Shown piece after piece: positions 15,520 through 23,227 of a stretch of DNA of 64,000 nt. The notes beneath the pieces are model-generated. The model was not told where the DNA came from and made no database searches. It saw nothing but the letters and a program-made list of their open reading frames with translations. Every line of letters begins with the position of its first letter. The first letter of the stretch is position 1. Origin of the DNA: Amycolatopsis sp. CA-230715 (lineage in GTDB: Bacteria > Actinomycetota > Actinomycetes > Mycobacteriales > Pseudonocardiaceae); contig NZ_CP059997.1 of the NCBI RefSeq assembly GCF_018736145.1, positions 681,501-745,500 of the forward strand, written 5' to 3'. A program made the position numbers and the translations under genes.

Positions 15520-16986
15520 TCAGGACTCGCCGCGGTTGCGCCGGGCCGTGAGCGCCACCAGCGCACCACCGAGGATCAGCAGCAGCCAGCCGACGGCCAG
15601 CGTGCCGCGGACGTCGGTCCCGGTCGACGCCAGCGGGCGGCCGCCGGAGGGTCCGCTGCCCGGTTGCGTTCCGGTCGCGACCGGCTGCCCGGTCGTGCTC
15701 GACGAAGGCACCACGGGAGCGAGCGTCGTGCTCGTCGTGGTGGCCGACGTACTGCTGCCGGTGGACTCGCTCGTGGTCGCGCTGGTCGTGGACGTGGTGG
15801 CCGAAGTACTGCTCGTCGTGCTGGTGCTCGGAGTGGTCGGCTTGGTGGTGCTCGTGGTCGTCGTCGGCTCGGTGCTGGAGCTGGTTGTCGTCGAGGTCGG
15901 AGCCGTGGTCGTCGTCGTGGGCTTGGTGGTCGGCGTGGTGACGCAGTCGGGCAGGTCCCCGGTGAACGGGTAGGCGTGGAACTCCTGCCCGCCGCCCCCG
16001 GTGGCTTCCGAGGTGTGCAGCAGCGATCCCGTGGTGAAGAAGCGGCCGTTCACCCCGGACGCCGTGACCGTCGTGAGGCTGCCGGGATTGCCGACGAGCA
16101 CGCTGCCCTGGAACTGCGCGCCCCCGGCGATCCGCACGCTGGCGGCGTCCGGGAAGTTCCACAGCAGCCGCTCCCGCAGCTTGTTCAGCGGGTCCTGGTC
16201 GCCGGGGTCGCCGGTGTAGGTGTTGATCGTCCGCGCGCCACCGGTCATGTTGACCAGCACGGTGGCGCCTGCCGGGATGCCCTGGAACTCGATCCCCTGC
16301 ATGCCGCCGCCGGGGCCGGTCAGGTCGAAGTCCACTGTGAACACCTGCAGCGCGGATTTCCCGTCGCCGGTGAACAGGGTCCGGTAGCCCTCGTTGCGCG
16401 CCGTGCCCGTGGCGGGCCTCGGCTCGGCGTCCTGGCGGGCGTAGCAGTGGCTGGCCCGGCGCAGGTCGGCGCGCAGGCCCGCGTACGGCTCGGCCGCGTC
16501 CGAGTCCTGCACGAGCTTGCCCGTGACCGTCCCGGTGAGCGCTCCCGCGTGCCGGACGACACCGCCGTCGGCGAGCAGGCGCTGGCCGTCCGCGACGCTC
16601 ACATCTCCCCCGGTGGTCAGGAAATCCGCGCCGTCCGGCGGCGGCACCCGCGATCCGACTCCGGCGATACCGACGTTGTAGATGGCGGACGCACCCGCGC
16701 GCTTCGCCATGTCGAAGTCGCCGAGCACGACGACCCTGCCCTCGGCTTCCGCCGCCGCGCCGCGCACCTGGAACCCGCCGCCGACGTAGACGTTGATGCC
16801 GTTGTCGCGACCGGCGAACCCGCCGTTGTTGATCGGCGGATACGGGTTGGGGCAGGCGTCTCCCGCGCACGGCCCCAGCCCGCCCGGTAACGGCGCGGCG
16901 ACCGCACCGGGGGTGGCCACGATGGCCACCAGGCCCACCGTGGCGGCGATACTGGCGGATATCGTGGCGAATCGCCTTGCGCGCAT
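15520..16986 (-). CDS. Choice-of-anchor A surface protein with LASTG sorting signal
   Basis: 488 residues: signal peptide, a choice-of-anchor A domain (about 60-340; VYVGGGFQVRG, VVVLGDFDMAK, FQGSVLVGN), a roughly 90-residue Thr/Ser-rich stalk, then LASTG, a hydrophobic helix and RRNRGES. LAxTG is the class E sortase signal in high-GC actinobacteria, so the protein should be covalently attached to peptidoglycan, with the stalk spanning the wall and the head exposed. No class E sortase lies in the window. ATG 16986 was chosen for the signal peptide; TTG 17046 is an in-frame alternative and neither has a strong Shine-Dalgarno. Confidence 0.82.
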   Translation of the reverse strand: MRARRFATISASIAATVGLVAIVATPGAVAAPLPGGLGPCAGDACPNPYPPINNGGFAGRDNGINVYVGGGFQVRGAAAEAEGRVVVLGDFDMAKRAGASAIYNVGIAGVGSRVPPPDGADFLTTGGDVSVADGQRLLADGGVVRHAGALTGTVTGKLVQDSDAAEPYAGLRADLRRASHCYARQDAEPRPATGTARNEGYRTLFTGDGKSALQVFTVDFDLTGPGGGMQGIEFQGIPAGATVLVNMTGGARTINTYTGDPGDQDPLNKLRERLLWNFPDAASVRIAGGAQFQGSVLVGNPGSLTTVTASGVNGRFFTTGSLLHTSEATGGGGQEFHAYPFTGDLPDCVTTPTTKPTTTTTAPTSTTTSSSTEPTTTTSTTKPTTPSTSTTSSTSATTSTTSATTSESTGSSTSATTTSTTLAPVVPSSSTTGQPVATGTQPGSGPSGGRPLASTGTDVRGTLAVGWLLLILGGALVALTARRNRGES

Positions 16987-17257
16987 GCGACCGATTGTTG
17001 TGCCGGCCGGCCGAACCCGCTCACCCGAACGGCGGAAATACCCCAACCGGGCGACACCCGCACCTGAAACGGCGCCGCCATTCTCCGTAACCCGATGTGA
17101 TGTGGAACATACTCATTGGGGGCGCGGTTGCCGGTACTTCTAATGTTTGCGGTACGGGTTCTCGCCCCTGGGGGTTTCACTTGTTCCGGTCACCGGCAAC
17201 AACTGTCCGAGGCGTGCGCCCGGAATCAATTCATTCCCTCATCCGAGAGGTTCCTCG

Positions 17258-18616
17258 ATGCCGCAATCCGGAAGTCTTCGAAGACGTTCCCTGCTCTCCG
17301 CCACCACGGCGGTGACCGCGCTGGGAGCGCTCACCTTGGCCGCTGCCCCTGCCAGCGCCGCCGAAACCCGCGTTCCCTGCGACGCGGCGGCTCTCGTCGC
17401 AGCGGTCACCGCGGCCAACGCCTCCAGCGAACCGGACACCCTTTCCCTGGCACCGAACTGCGTCTACACCCTCACCTCCGCAGCGGACACCAGGTGGGCC
17501 ACCGGGCTTCCCCCGATCACGGGAAAGCTCACCATCAACGGCAACCACGCCACCATCGCCAGGGCAAAGAGCGCACCGCAGTTCCGGATCATCTTCAACC
17601 GGAGCGACCTGACTCTCAACGAGATCACCATCACCGGCGGCCACGCCCCCGACGGGGTCGGCGTCGACTCCTACGGCAAGGCGAATCCGGGCGAGCCAGG
17701 CGGAGGCATCGAGAACTGGGGGCCGCTGACCATCTCCAACAGCGCGATCACCGACAACACCGCGGGAGCGGGCGCCCCTGGCACCGACGGCACCGCCGCC
17801 GCACCGCGGGCAGGTGACGGAGGACGTGGCGGATTCGGCGGCGGAATCTCCTCCTACGATTCCGGTTCGGTGCCACTGACCATCACCGGCAGCTCGGTGA
17901 CAGGCAACACGACAGGCGTCGGCGGCAGAGCGGGCAACAGCATGGGTACCGCGCCGGGTGGCCAAGGTGGCACCGGTGGGTTCGGTGGTGGCATCGACGT
18001 CACCGCCGGGACCGCCCTGCGGATCACCGGCAGCACCATCACCGGCAACAGCGCCGCGGACGGCACTCCAGGCGGTTCCGGAGGTCCTGAGGGCGGCGGG
18101 GGCGGAGACGGCGGTAGTGGTGGTTCGGGGGCCGGGGTGTTCTATTCCTCCGACGAGGGCAAGCCGCTGAACCCGGTCGTCGTGGACACCAAGATCTCCG
18201 GCAACCGGGCGGGCAAGGGTGGTGATGCCGGTGTCTCGGGCCCCGGCGGATACGCGGGCTGGCCGGGCTACGGCGGGCGCGGCGGCGGACTCGACGTGTT
18301 CTACGACTTGCTCACCCTGGACGGGGGGACGGTCACCGACAACGTGGCGGGCGAGCCAGGATCGGGACCCAACCCCCTTCCCGCTTCCGGCGGTGGCATC
18401 GCCACCCTGCGCGCACGTGTCGCGCTGACAAACGGGGCCGTGGTGAGCGGCAACCGGCCCGACAACTGTGACTCGGTTGCCGATGTGCCCGGCTGCGTCA
18501 ACGGCCAGCGCGCGCTCGGCGTTCAGCGCACCCGCGAGGCCTTTGCCCTGGACCGCCAGGCCGCCGATGTGGCCGCAGCGGCGCAGGCCGCGTTCTCGGC
18601 AATGTCGGCCAGGTAA
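17258..18616 (+). CDS. Secreted glycine-rich beta-helix-like protein
   Basis: 452 residues with a twin-Arg-containing signal peptide (RRRSLLSATTAVTALG, cleavage near ASAAET). The body has repeated short modules such as ITGSSVTGNTTG, ITGSTITGNSAA and VVDTKISGNRAG separated by Gly-rich loops. This is the pattern of right-handed beta-helix or polymorphic-outer-membrane-type repeats. There is no catalytic signature and no wall anchor. ATG 17258 follows GAGAGG. Role unknown; adhesion or a surface matrix is possible. Its divergent neighbour is also a surface protein. Confidence 0.75.
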   Translation: MPQSGSLRRRSLLSATTAVTALGALTLAAAPASAAETRVPCDAAALVAAVTAANASSEPDTLSLAPNCVYTLTSAADTRWATGLPPITGKLTINGNHATIARAKSAPQFRIIFNRSDLTLNEITITGGHAPDGVGVDSYGKANPGEPGGGIENWGPLTISNSAITDNTAGAGAPGTDGTAAAPRAGDGGRGGFGGGISSYDSGSVPLTITGSSVTGNTTGVGGRAGNSMGTAPGGQGGTGGFGGGIDVTAGTALRITGSTITGNSAADGTPGGSGGPEGGGGGDGGSGGSGAGVFYSSDEGKPLNPVVVDTKISGNRAGKGGDAGVSGPGGYAGWPGYGGRGGGLDVFYDLLTLDGGTVTDNVAGEPGSGPNPLPASGGGIATLRARVALTNGAVVSGNRPDNCDSVADVPGCVNGQRALGVQRTREAFALDRQAADVAAAAQAAFSAMSAR

Positions 18617-18633
18617 GGCAACAGGACTGTTTT

Positions 18634-18665
18634 CGCGCCCGGCCGGGGTTTCCCGACCGGGCGCG
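18634..18665. terminator. Stem-loop between convergent genes
   Basis: 13-bp arms (18634-18646 and 18653-18665, one G-U pair) enclose a 6-nt loop between the beta-helix protein and the WbsX-like gene. There is no U-tract. Confidence 0.55.
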
Positions 18666-18673
18666 AGTCGGTG

Positions 18674-20353
18674 CTAGTTCGGGTTCGGAGTACAGCCCGT
18701 GCCGGTGGTGAGGTTCAGCGCGGCCCGCGTGGTGTCGAGGTAGGCGCACCCGTCTCGTTTGTTCGGTTCGACGTAGCCGCCTTCGTGCCATTCGTTCCAG
18801 GCGTACAACGACACAAAGTTGTCCACTGTGGAGGGACGGGTCGATTCGGCGATATCGGTGCCGATGTTGGTGAGTAGCTGCCGGTACTTCGGCAGGTCGG
18901 CGTCGGGGAACCACCGGAACGCCTTGGCCTGCGCCGCCGGGTCCGGGCCGGGGTCGCCGATCAGGATCCCGATCCGGGGCCGCTCGTCGAAGTCCGAAGT
19001 CGCGCAGCGCACGAGAACTCCGGGATATGCCTTGAAGAACTCCCGCTGGCGGTCGACGTAGCGCTGGTAGGACCGGGACTCGTCGAACTGGCCGAGGCAT
19101 TGGCTGCCGTCGAATCCGGTGCCCGCCGGGGGAAGCCCGCCGTTGAGGGTGATGAGCACGTCCTCGCCGAGCTTTTCCTTCGCCCGCGCCCGGATGGCGT
19201 CGTTGAACCGCTTGGTGTCCGCGTTGTCCATACCGGACTCCGAGCCGTTCCCGATGCCGCGCGCGTCGCACACGCCGATGATCGGCCTGCCGTCGTTGGC
19301 CCGGAGGTAGTTGGGTTGCGTCAGGTAGGTGTCGACAAGGGTGTTCGCGGCTTTTGTGATCTGCTCGTCCGGGATGTTCAGGCTGACGTCGCCGTCTTTC
19401 CACGGGTGCATGCAGGGAAGCACGTTGAAATCGATGCCGGACCGGTTCTGCGCCCGCAAAAAGGCCTTGAGGCCGTCGATGTAGTTCTCGCCGCCGCCGT
19501 TCGCGGGATTCCAGTACCAGTAGAAGCTGAAGTACCGCAGCCCGGATCCCGCGGCTTGGGCGATCTGCTTGCGCAGCGTTTCGGGGTCGGAGTCGTCGTA
19601 GTAGCCGATGGCGGGCTGGCGGTCGGAGAAGTCCTCGTCCGGCCAGTGCCACGCGTTGCGCGGCACCCCGGCGCCCGCGAAGTCGCGCAGCCCGCCCCAC
19701 GGGTCCTGCGCCCTGCCGTAGACCCGCTCGACGTTGCGCATCATCGCCTGGTTGCCGTTCTTGTCCCAGGTGGCGAAGTAGATCGCGCCGGTGCGGTGGA
19801 ACGCGGTCCAGACGTACCCGAGCGGGCCGTCGGTGCGATACCCCTTGGCCGCGAACGCTTTCTCCTGCGCGGCGGGAACCACGCGCCACTCGGCGCCGTT
19901 CGACATCCGCAGCAGCGCGTCCGTGCCGGGGACCTTGGTGGTGGCCGCGTAGCCCAGCACCCCCTCGTCCGCGAAACGACCGGACGCCACGAGCTGCCGG
20001 CGCTCGTCGGCGGAAGCGGTCAGCAGGTACGTCGGCGCAGCGGCGGAGCGCAACCGGAAGACGGGCTGGCTGCCCTCGAACGGCTGCCTGCGCAGGTACC
20101 CGAGCTTGCTGCTCAACGCGGTCATACCGTACTGCCCGACCGCCGAAGACTGTTCGGCCTGCGACAGTGTCCAGAACCAGCCCTTCCCGCCCGCGGTGCG
20201 CAGTTCGAGAAGCGGAACCGGATCGACGACCTTGGCCTCCGACGACGAACCGGCCGCGGCACCGGCCGACGCTGGGACGGCCTGCCCTTCCGGCACCTGG
20301 ACGAGGCTCACGGCGACGAGAACGGCCGCGGCCATGGCGCGCAACGAACGCAT
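18674..20353 (-). CDS. Secreted WbsX/GH99-like glycan-active protein
   Basis: 559 residues. After the signal peptide there are about 150 residues of tandem DUF5648-like repeats (WFWTLSQAEQ, YLLTASADERRQ, WRVVPAAQE). A WbsX/GH99-like TIM-barrel region follows from about 195: IYFATWDKNG, IGYYDDSDPETLRKQI, FSFYWYWNP, and a C-terminal YAWNEWHEGGYVEPN, the diagnostic WNEW-EG--xEP motif. Members are glycosyltransferase-like or endo-mannanase-like; secretion favours hydrolysis of polysaccharide. ATG 20353 begins the signal peptide. It lies 59 nt downstream of the MerR gene on the same strand. Confidence 0.75.
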   Translation of the reverse strand: MRSLRAMAAAVLVAVSLVQVPEGQAVPASAGAAAGSSSEAKVVDPVPLLELRTAGGKGWFWTLSQAEQSSAVGQYGMTALSSKLGYLRRQPFEGSQPVFRLRSAAAPTYLLTASADERRQLVASGRFADEGVLGYAATTKVPGTDALLRMSNGAEWRVVPAAQEKAFAAKGYRTDGPLGYVWTAFHRTGAIYFATWDKNGNQAMMRNVERVYGRAQDPWGGLRDFAGAGVPRNAWHWPDEDFSDRQPAIGYYDDSDPETLRKQIAQAAGSGLRYFSFYWYWNPANGGGENYIDGLKAFLRAQNRSGIDFNVLPCMHPWKDGDVSLNIPDEQITKAANTLVDTYLTQPNYLRANDGRPIIGVCDARGIGNGSESGMDNADTKRFNDAIRARAKEKLGEDVLITLNGGLPPAGTGFDGSQCLGQFDESRSYQRYVDRQREFFKAYPGVLVRCATSDFDERPRIGILIGDPGPDPAAQAKAFRWFPDADLPKYRQLLTNIGTDIAESTRPSTVDNFVSLYAWNEWHEGGYVEPNKRDGCAYLDTTRAALNLTTGTGCTPNPN

Positions 20354-20412
20354 GATTACCCCCTGGAGTTCGGTCCGGGCAGCTTAACGCGCCGGTCCGA
20401 AAAGGACACTGA

Positions 20413-20778
20413 TCAGCCGTGCGACTCCGAGGCCGCGTCGATCACTTCGCCGAGCACGTCACGGGAGTTGGTCAGTTCGACGATCATCCGGTCGATCCGC
20501 TGCTGCTCGGCGATCAGCTCGTCGACCAGCTGGGTGGTGGCGGTCTCGGAAGGCCCGCCGTCCGTGTCCCGCATGCACGGGAGCAGCCGCGCGATCTTCT
20601 TGCTGTGCAGACCCGCGGCGAACAGCTCCTGGATGCGGATGACCCGGTCGACGGCCCGCGCCGGATAGTCGCGCTGGCCGCCGGGAGTGCGCTCGGCCGC
20701 GAGCAGTCCCTGCTGCTCGTAATAACGCAGCGACCGTTCGCTGACCCCCGTGCGCCGGGCGAGCTCACCGATCCGCAT
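20413..20778 (-). CDS. MerR-family transcriptional regulator
   Basis: 121 residues. The MerR winged helix is MRIGELARRTGVSERSLRYYEQQGLL, followed by a dimerisation coiled coil and no effector domain, so it belongs to the short subclass. One Cys (LLPCMRD) lies in the middle, too few for a classic metal site. ATG 20778 has GGGAG 5 nt upstream. It is divergent from the deacetylase gene, and the spacer holds a typical MerR operator, so it probably controls that gene and itself. Confidence 0.85.
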   Translation of the reverse strand: MRIGELARRTGVSERSLRYYEQQGLLAAERTPGGQRDYPARAVDRVIRIQELFAAGLHSKKIARLLPCMRDTDGGPSETATTQLVDELIAEQQRIDRMIVELTNSRDVLGEVIDAASESHG

Positions 20779-20803
20779 ATCGACTCCCACCGGGATCTCG
20801 GAG

Positions 20804-20835
20804 TTGAACCTGACACTGATGTCAGCTTCTACCGT
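20804..20835 (+). promoter_or_regulatory. MerR-type promoter/operator of the deacetylase gene
   Basis: -35 TTGAAC (20804-20809) and -10 TACCGT (20830-20835) are separated by 20 bp, the over-long spacing that MerR proteins correct. The inverted repeat CTGACA-CTGA-TGTCAG (20810-20825) fills the spacer. The predicted transcription start falls at or next to ATG 20842, so the mRNA is probably leaderless. Confidence 0.65.
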
Positions 20836-20841
20836 ATCGGC

Positions 20842-21717
20842 ATGACGAACCCCATGGAGAACGAACTCTTCGACTACAGCCCGATCACCGAGCGTCCGAC
20901 GATCACCTGGCCCGGCGGTGCCCGCGTCGCCGCCTACATCGGTCTCAACGTGGAGCACTTCCTCGTCGACCGCCCCTCCACCAGCATCTGGCCCGGCTCA
21001 GCGGCGCTGGTCCCCGACGCCCTCAACTACGGCTGGCGCGATTACGGCGCGAGGGTGGGCATCTGGCGCACGATCCAGAGCCTGGACCGGCACGGCATCC
21101 GGGCAAGCGCCTTGGTCAACTCGGCGGTCGCCGAGCACTACCCGCAGATCATCACGGCGGGGGTCGCTCGGGACTGGGCGTGGCTCGCGCACGGGCGGAC
21201 CAACTCGATCCTGCACACCGGCATGACCCGCGACGAAGAACGCGTTTTCCTCACCGACATCGTCGACACCATCACCACCGCGACCGACCGGCGGCCGCAA
21301 GGCTGGATGGGGCCCGGTCTCACCGAAACGTTCAACACCCCGGCGTTGCTCGCCGAACTCGGCCTCAGCTACGTACTGGACTGGACCAATGACGACCAGC
21401 CCTACCGGCTGAACACACCCGGCATGCTCAGTGTCCCGTACTCGGTCGAGCTCAACGACCTGCTCCTGTTCAGCAAAGGCTTCACCGGGCCGGACTTCCT
21501 CCAGATGGTCAAGGACCAGTACGAACAACTGCACACCGACTCCGAACACAGCGGCCGCGTCCTGGCTCTCGCCCTGCACCCGTTCGTGATCGGCCAACCC
21601 TTCCGGCACAAGTACCTCGACCAAGCGCTGGAATACCTCGCCGCGCAACCCGACATCTGGCTGACCACCAGCGACGAGATCGCCGACCACTACCGAAGCA
21701 CCGTCGACGAGCACTGA
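20842..21717 (+). CDS. Polysaccharide deacetylase / PuuE-like allantoinase family protein
   Basis: 291 residues. The start WPGGARVAAYIGLNVEHF and the order RDYGARVGIWR, GMTRDEERVF, GWMGPGLTETFNTPALLAELG match NodB-type deacetylases of the PuuE (metal-independent allantoinase) branch. Substrate is unknown; N-acyl hydrolysis or ureide hydrolysis are possibilities. ATG 20842 has no Shine-Dalgarno, consistent with a leaderless transcript from the MerR-type promoter. Regulation by the divergent MerR gene is inferred from the operator. Confidence 0.78.
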   Translation: MTNPMENELFDYSPITERPTITWPGGARVAAYIGLNVEHFLVDRPSTSIWPGSAALVPDALNYGWRDYGARVGIWRTIQSLDRHGIRASALVNSAVAEHYPQIITAGVARDWAWLAHGRTNSILHTGMTRDEERVFLTDIVDTITTATDRRPQGWMGPGLTETFNTPALLAELGLSYVLDWTNDDQPYRLNTPGMLSVPYSVELNDLLLFSKGFTGPDFLQMVKDQYEQLHTDSEHSGRVLALALHPFVIGQPFRHKYLDQALEYLAAQPDIWLTTSDEIADHYRSTVDEH

Positions 21718-21732
21718 CCCGACCGCAGCCGG

Positions 21733-22106
21733 ACCGAGCAGGATCAGGCCAATCGGGTGGGCCAACGTGTCAGCATAAGAACCATGCGCCCCCAGGAAAC
21801 GCGCGTTGCGCGGATGGGGGTCCGGGGGCGTGCCCCCGGCTGAGGTCTGGGGGCTTGGCCCCCAGAAACAATGACGATGATCGCCAACGGGGAAGGCGTA
21901 CCCGCCGAACAGGCAGAACCGAAGATCGGGTGGACCTAACGTGTCAGTACACGAACCGTCAACCGGCGCTGGTCCGGACCAAACCGGACCGGGCTGGGTC
22001 GGACGAAGCTCGCACCGTGGGTCTGGGGCTCGGCCCCAGAAACAACACCACCCGATCCCGGCGAAGGTGCGAAGCACCGAGCAGGATCAGGCCAATCGGG
22101 TGGGCC
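21733..22106. repeat. Tandem array of about 170-bp degenerate units beside a tRNA gene
   Basis: Unit A occurs as an exact 31-bp copy at 21733-21763 and 22076-22106, with a diverged copy at about 21924 (GATCGGGTGGACC, followed like the first by AACGTGTCAG). Unit B, CTGGGGG-CTtGG-CCCCCAG-AAACAA, occurs at 21845-21871 and 22021-22045. The order is A-B-A-B-A with a period of 168-175 bp. The last A copy runs 6 nt into the 3' end of the tRNA gene. An extra hairpin CCGGGGGC/GCCCCCGG lies at 21822-21839. No coding sequence is seen in this stretch. Confidence 0.7.
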
Positions 22107-22174
22107 GGGCGGGGCTCGAACCCGCGGCCAAGGGATTATGAGTCCCCTGCTCTAACCAACTGAGCTACCGGCCC
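22101..22174 (-). tRNA. tRNA with anticodon CAU (elongator Met or Ile2)
   Basis: A cloverleaf on the minus strand: acceptor GGGCCGG/CCGGCCC, D-arm AGCTCAGTTGGTTAGAGC, anticodon loop CTCATAA (CAU), T-arm with GGTTCGAGCCC. The anticodon stem GGGGA/TCCCT and following TTGG resemble E. coli Ile2 tRNA (lysidine-modified) more than elongator Met, but this is undecided. The CCA end is not encoded (CCC follows the discriminator A). Confidence 0.9.
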
Positions 22175-22352
22175 CTCACACCGGAAGCGCCGCAGTTCAC
22201 GGACCAGCGTCGAAGGCCGATGGTGTGAAAGGGGTCCCAGTCGCGTCAAGTTATCACGGGCTGGCGGCGGCTCGGGGCGGTGGGCCGTTTGCGCGGCGGG
22301 CTTCTCCTGGGACGTTCGGTCGTCTAGCGTCGATGCCTCAGCGCACACCTGG

Positions 22353-22619
22353 ATGGTGGTCATGTCCGGTTCCGGCACGACTTCCGGGGGCAGAGCCCCG
22401 CGCTCGCTCGCGATGGCGAACGTGTTGGTGGCGGGACTCGCGCTCGGGTACCTCGCTCGTGAGAACCGCGAGGTTCTCGTGGCACACCTTCCAGCGCTCA
22501 GCCTGGTCGTGCTGGTCGTCGTAGTGTTCGTGGTGGCTGCGGGGCGAACGCTTCTGCGGGCGAGTCATCATGTCGAGAACATCCTCGACGCCGAATTCGG
22601 TCCTGACCGCAGACGATGA
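22353..22619 (+). CDS. Small membrane protein, unknown
   Basis: 88 residues. Two hydrophobic stretches (SLAMANVLVAGLALGYLA; ALSLVVLVVVVFVVAAG) suggest two membrane helices, followed by a basic, charged tail. ATG 22353 or ATG 22362 are both possible starts; the second has GGTGG ahead of it. It is flanked by tRNA genes on the opposite strand. No family recognised. Confidence 0.5.
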   Translation: MVVMSGSGTTSGGRAPRSLAMANVLVAGLALGYLARENREVLVAHLPALSLVVLVVVVFVVAAGRTLLRASHHVENILDAEFGPDRRR

Positions 22620-22627
22620 GCGAACAC

Positions 22628-22656
22628 AAAAAAGCCCAGGTGCGCTGACCTGGGCT
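22628..22656 (-). terminator. Rho-independent terminator of tRNA-Asn
   Basis: Read on the minus strand, AGCCCAGGT/ACCTGGGCT (9 bp) is followed by a run of T. It lies just downstream of the tRNA-Asn 3' end. Confidence 0.8.
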
Positions 22657-22660
22657 GGTG

Positions 22661-22733
22661 CTCCCCCACTTGGACTCGAACCAAGAACCCTCCGGTTAAC
22701 AGCCGAATGCTCTGCCAATTGAGCTATGGGGGA
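22661..22733 (-). tRNA. tRNA-Asn (GUU)
   Basis: A minus-strand cloverleaf: acceptor TCCCCCA/TGGGGGA, D-arm AGCTCAATTGGCAGAGC, anticodon loop CTGTTAA (GUU), T-arm TTGGTTCGAGTCCAA, discriminator G. CCA is not encoded. It is followed by its own terminator. Confidence 0.95.
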
Positions 22734-22895
22734 ATGAAGTTGTGTGTCCTGGCCGGTCTCCCGGCCAACGAGGAGAAACTTTAGCGCACGCCCTTCCGGC
22801 CGCGGTCAACCACCCCCTCGTTCCGGTCTCCAGCGCCGCGACCGCCGCTAAGGGACACTGGAGCGATACCGAACCACCGGAAGGAGCTGGCGGCC

Positions 22896-23108
22896 ATGAA
22901 GAAGTTCCTGCTGGGTGCCGTCGTGGGCTACGTGCTCGGGGCGAAGGCAGGGCGCGGCCGGTACGAGCAGATCGTGCGCACGTACCGGAAGGTCGTGGAC
23001 CATCCCGCGGTGCAGGGTGCGGCGGGCATCGCTCGGGCGAAGGTGGGCGAACGAGTGGGCGAGCGGGTTCCCTTCCGCCGCACCGGGCCGGTCGAAGACC
23101 ACGACTGA
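22896..23108 (+). CDS. Small YtxH-like protein
   Basis: 70 residues. MKKFLLGAVVGYVLGAKAGRGRYEQI is the YtxH-type N-terminus: a short Gly-rich hydrophobic segment, then a charged amphipathic helix. It has a clear GGAAGGAG upstream of ATG 22896. YtxH-like proteins are small envelope-associated proteins of unknown function, often stress-related in Gram-positives. Monocistronic. Confidence 0.75.
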   Translation: MKKFLLGAVVGYVLGAKAGRGRYEQIVRTYRKVVDHPAVQGAAGIARAKVGERVGERVPFRRTGPVEDHD

Positions 23109-23122
23109 TCCGGCACCCGAAA

Positions 23123-23191
23123 CTGTCGGTAGCGCCCGGTAACGTGAAGATCAGGGGCTCCCCTGGGCGTACGAACGGTCCGTTCGAACGG
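23123..23191 (+). promoter_or_regulatory. RecA-NDp/PafBC-type promoter element with leader, copy 1
   Basis: CTGTCGGTA (23123-23131), 8 bp, then TAACGT (23140-23145) fits the DNA-damage promoter motif tTGTCRGTg-N8-TAnnnT known from mycobacteria. It is followed by AGGGGCTCCCCT and an inverted repeat CGAAC-GGTCC-GTTCG. The same arrangement recurs at 50785. It lies between convergent genes and points towards the 3' end of tam, with no gene downstream on its strand. Confidence 0.6.
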
Positions 23192-23227
23192 CCTCGGCGG
23201 GGCGGTTCGATCGGAGGGCGGGCCGGG

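Noticed and set aside
21733..22106. attL/attR duplication of an integrated element at the CAU tRNA
   Set aside because: The exact repeat overlaps the tRNA by only 6 nt and otherwise covers its 3' flank; no integrase gene or cargo lies between the copies. Kept only as an alternative.
23172..23191. LexA/SOS box in CGAACGGTCCGTTCG
   Set aside because: The inner spacing is 5 nt, not the 4 nt of the actinobacterial SOS box, and the second copy at 50830 has a 10-nt loop.
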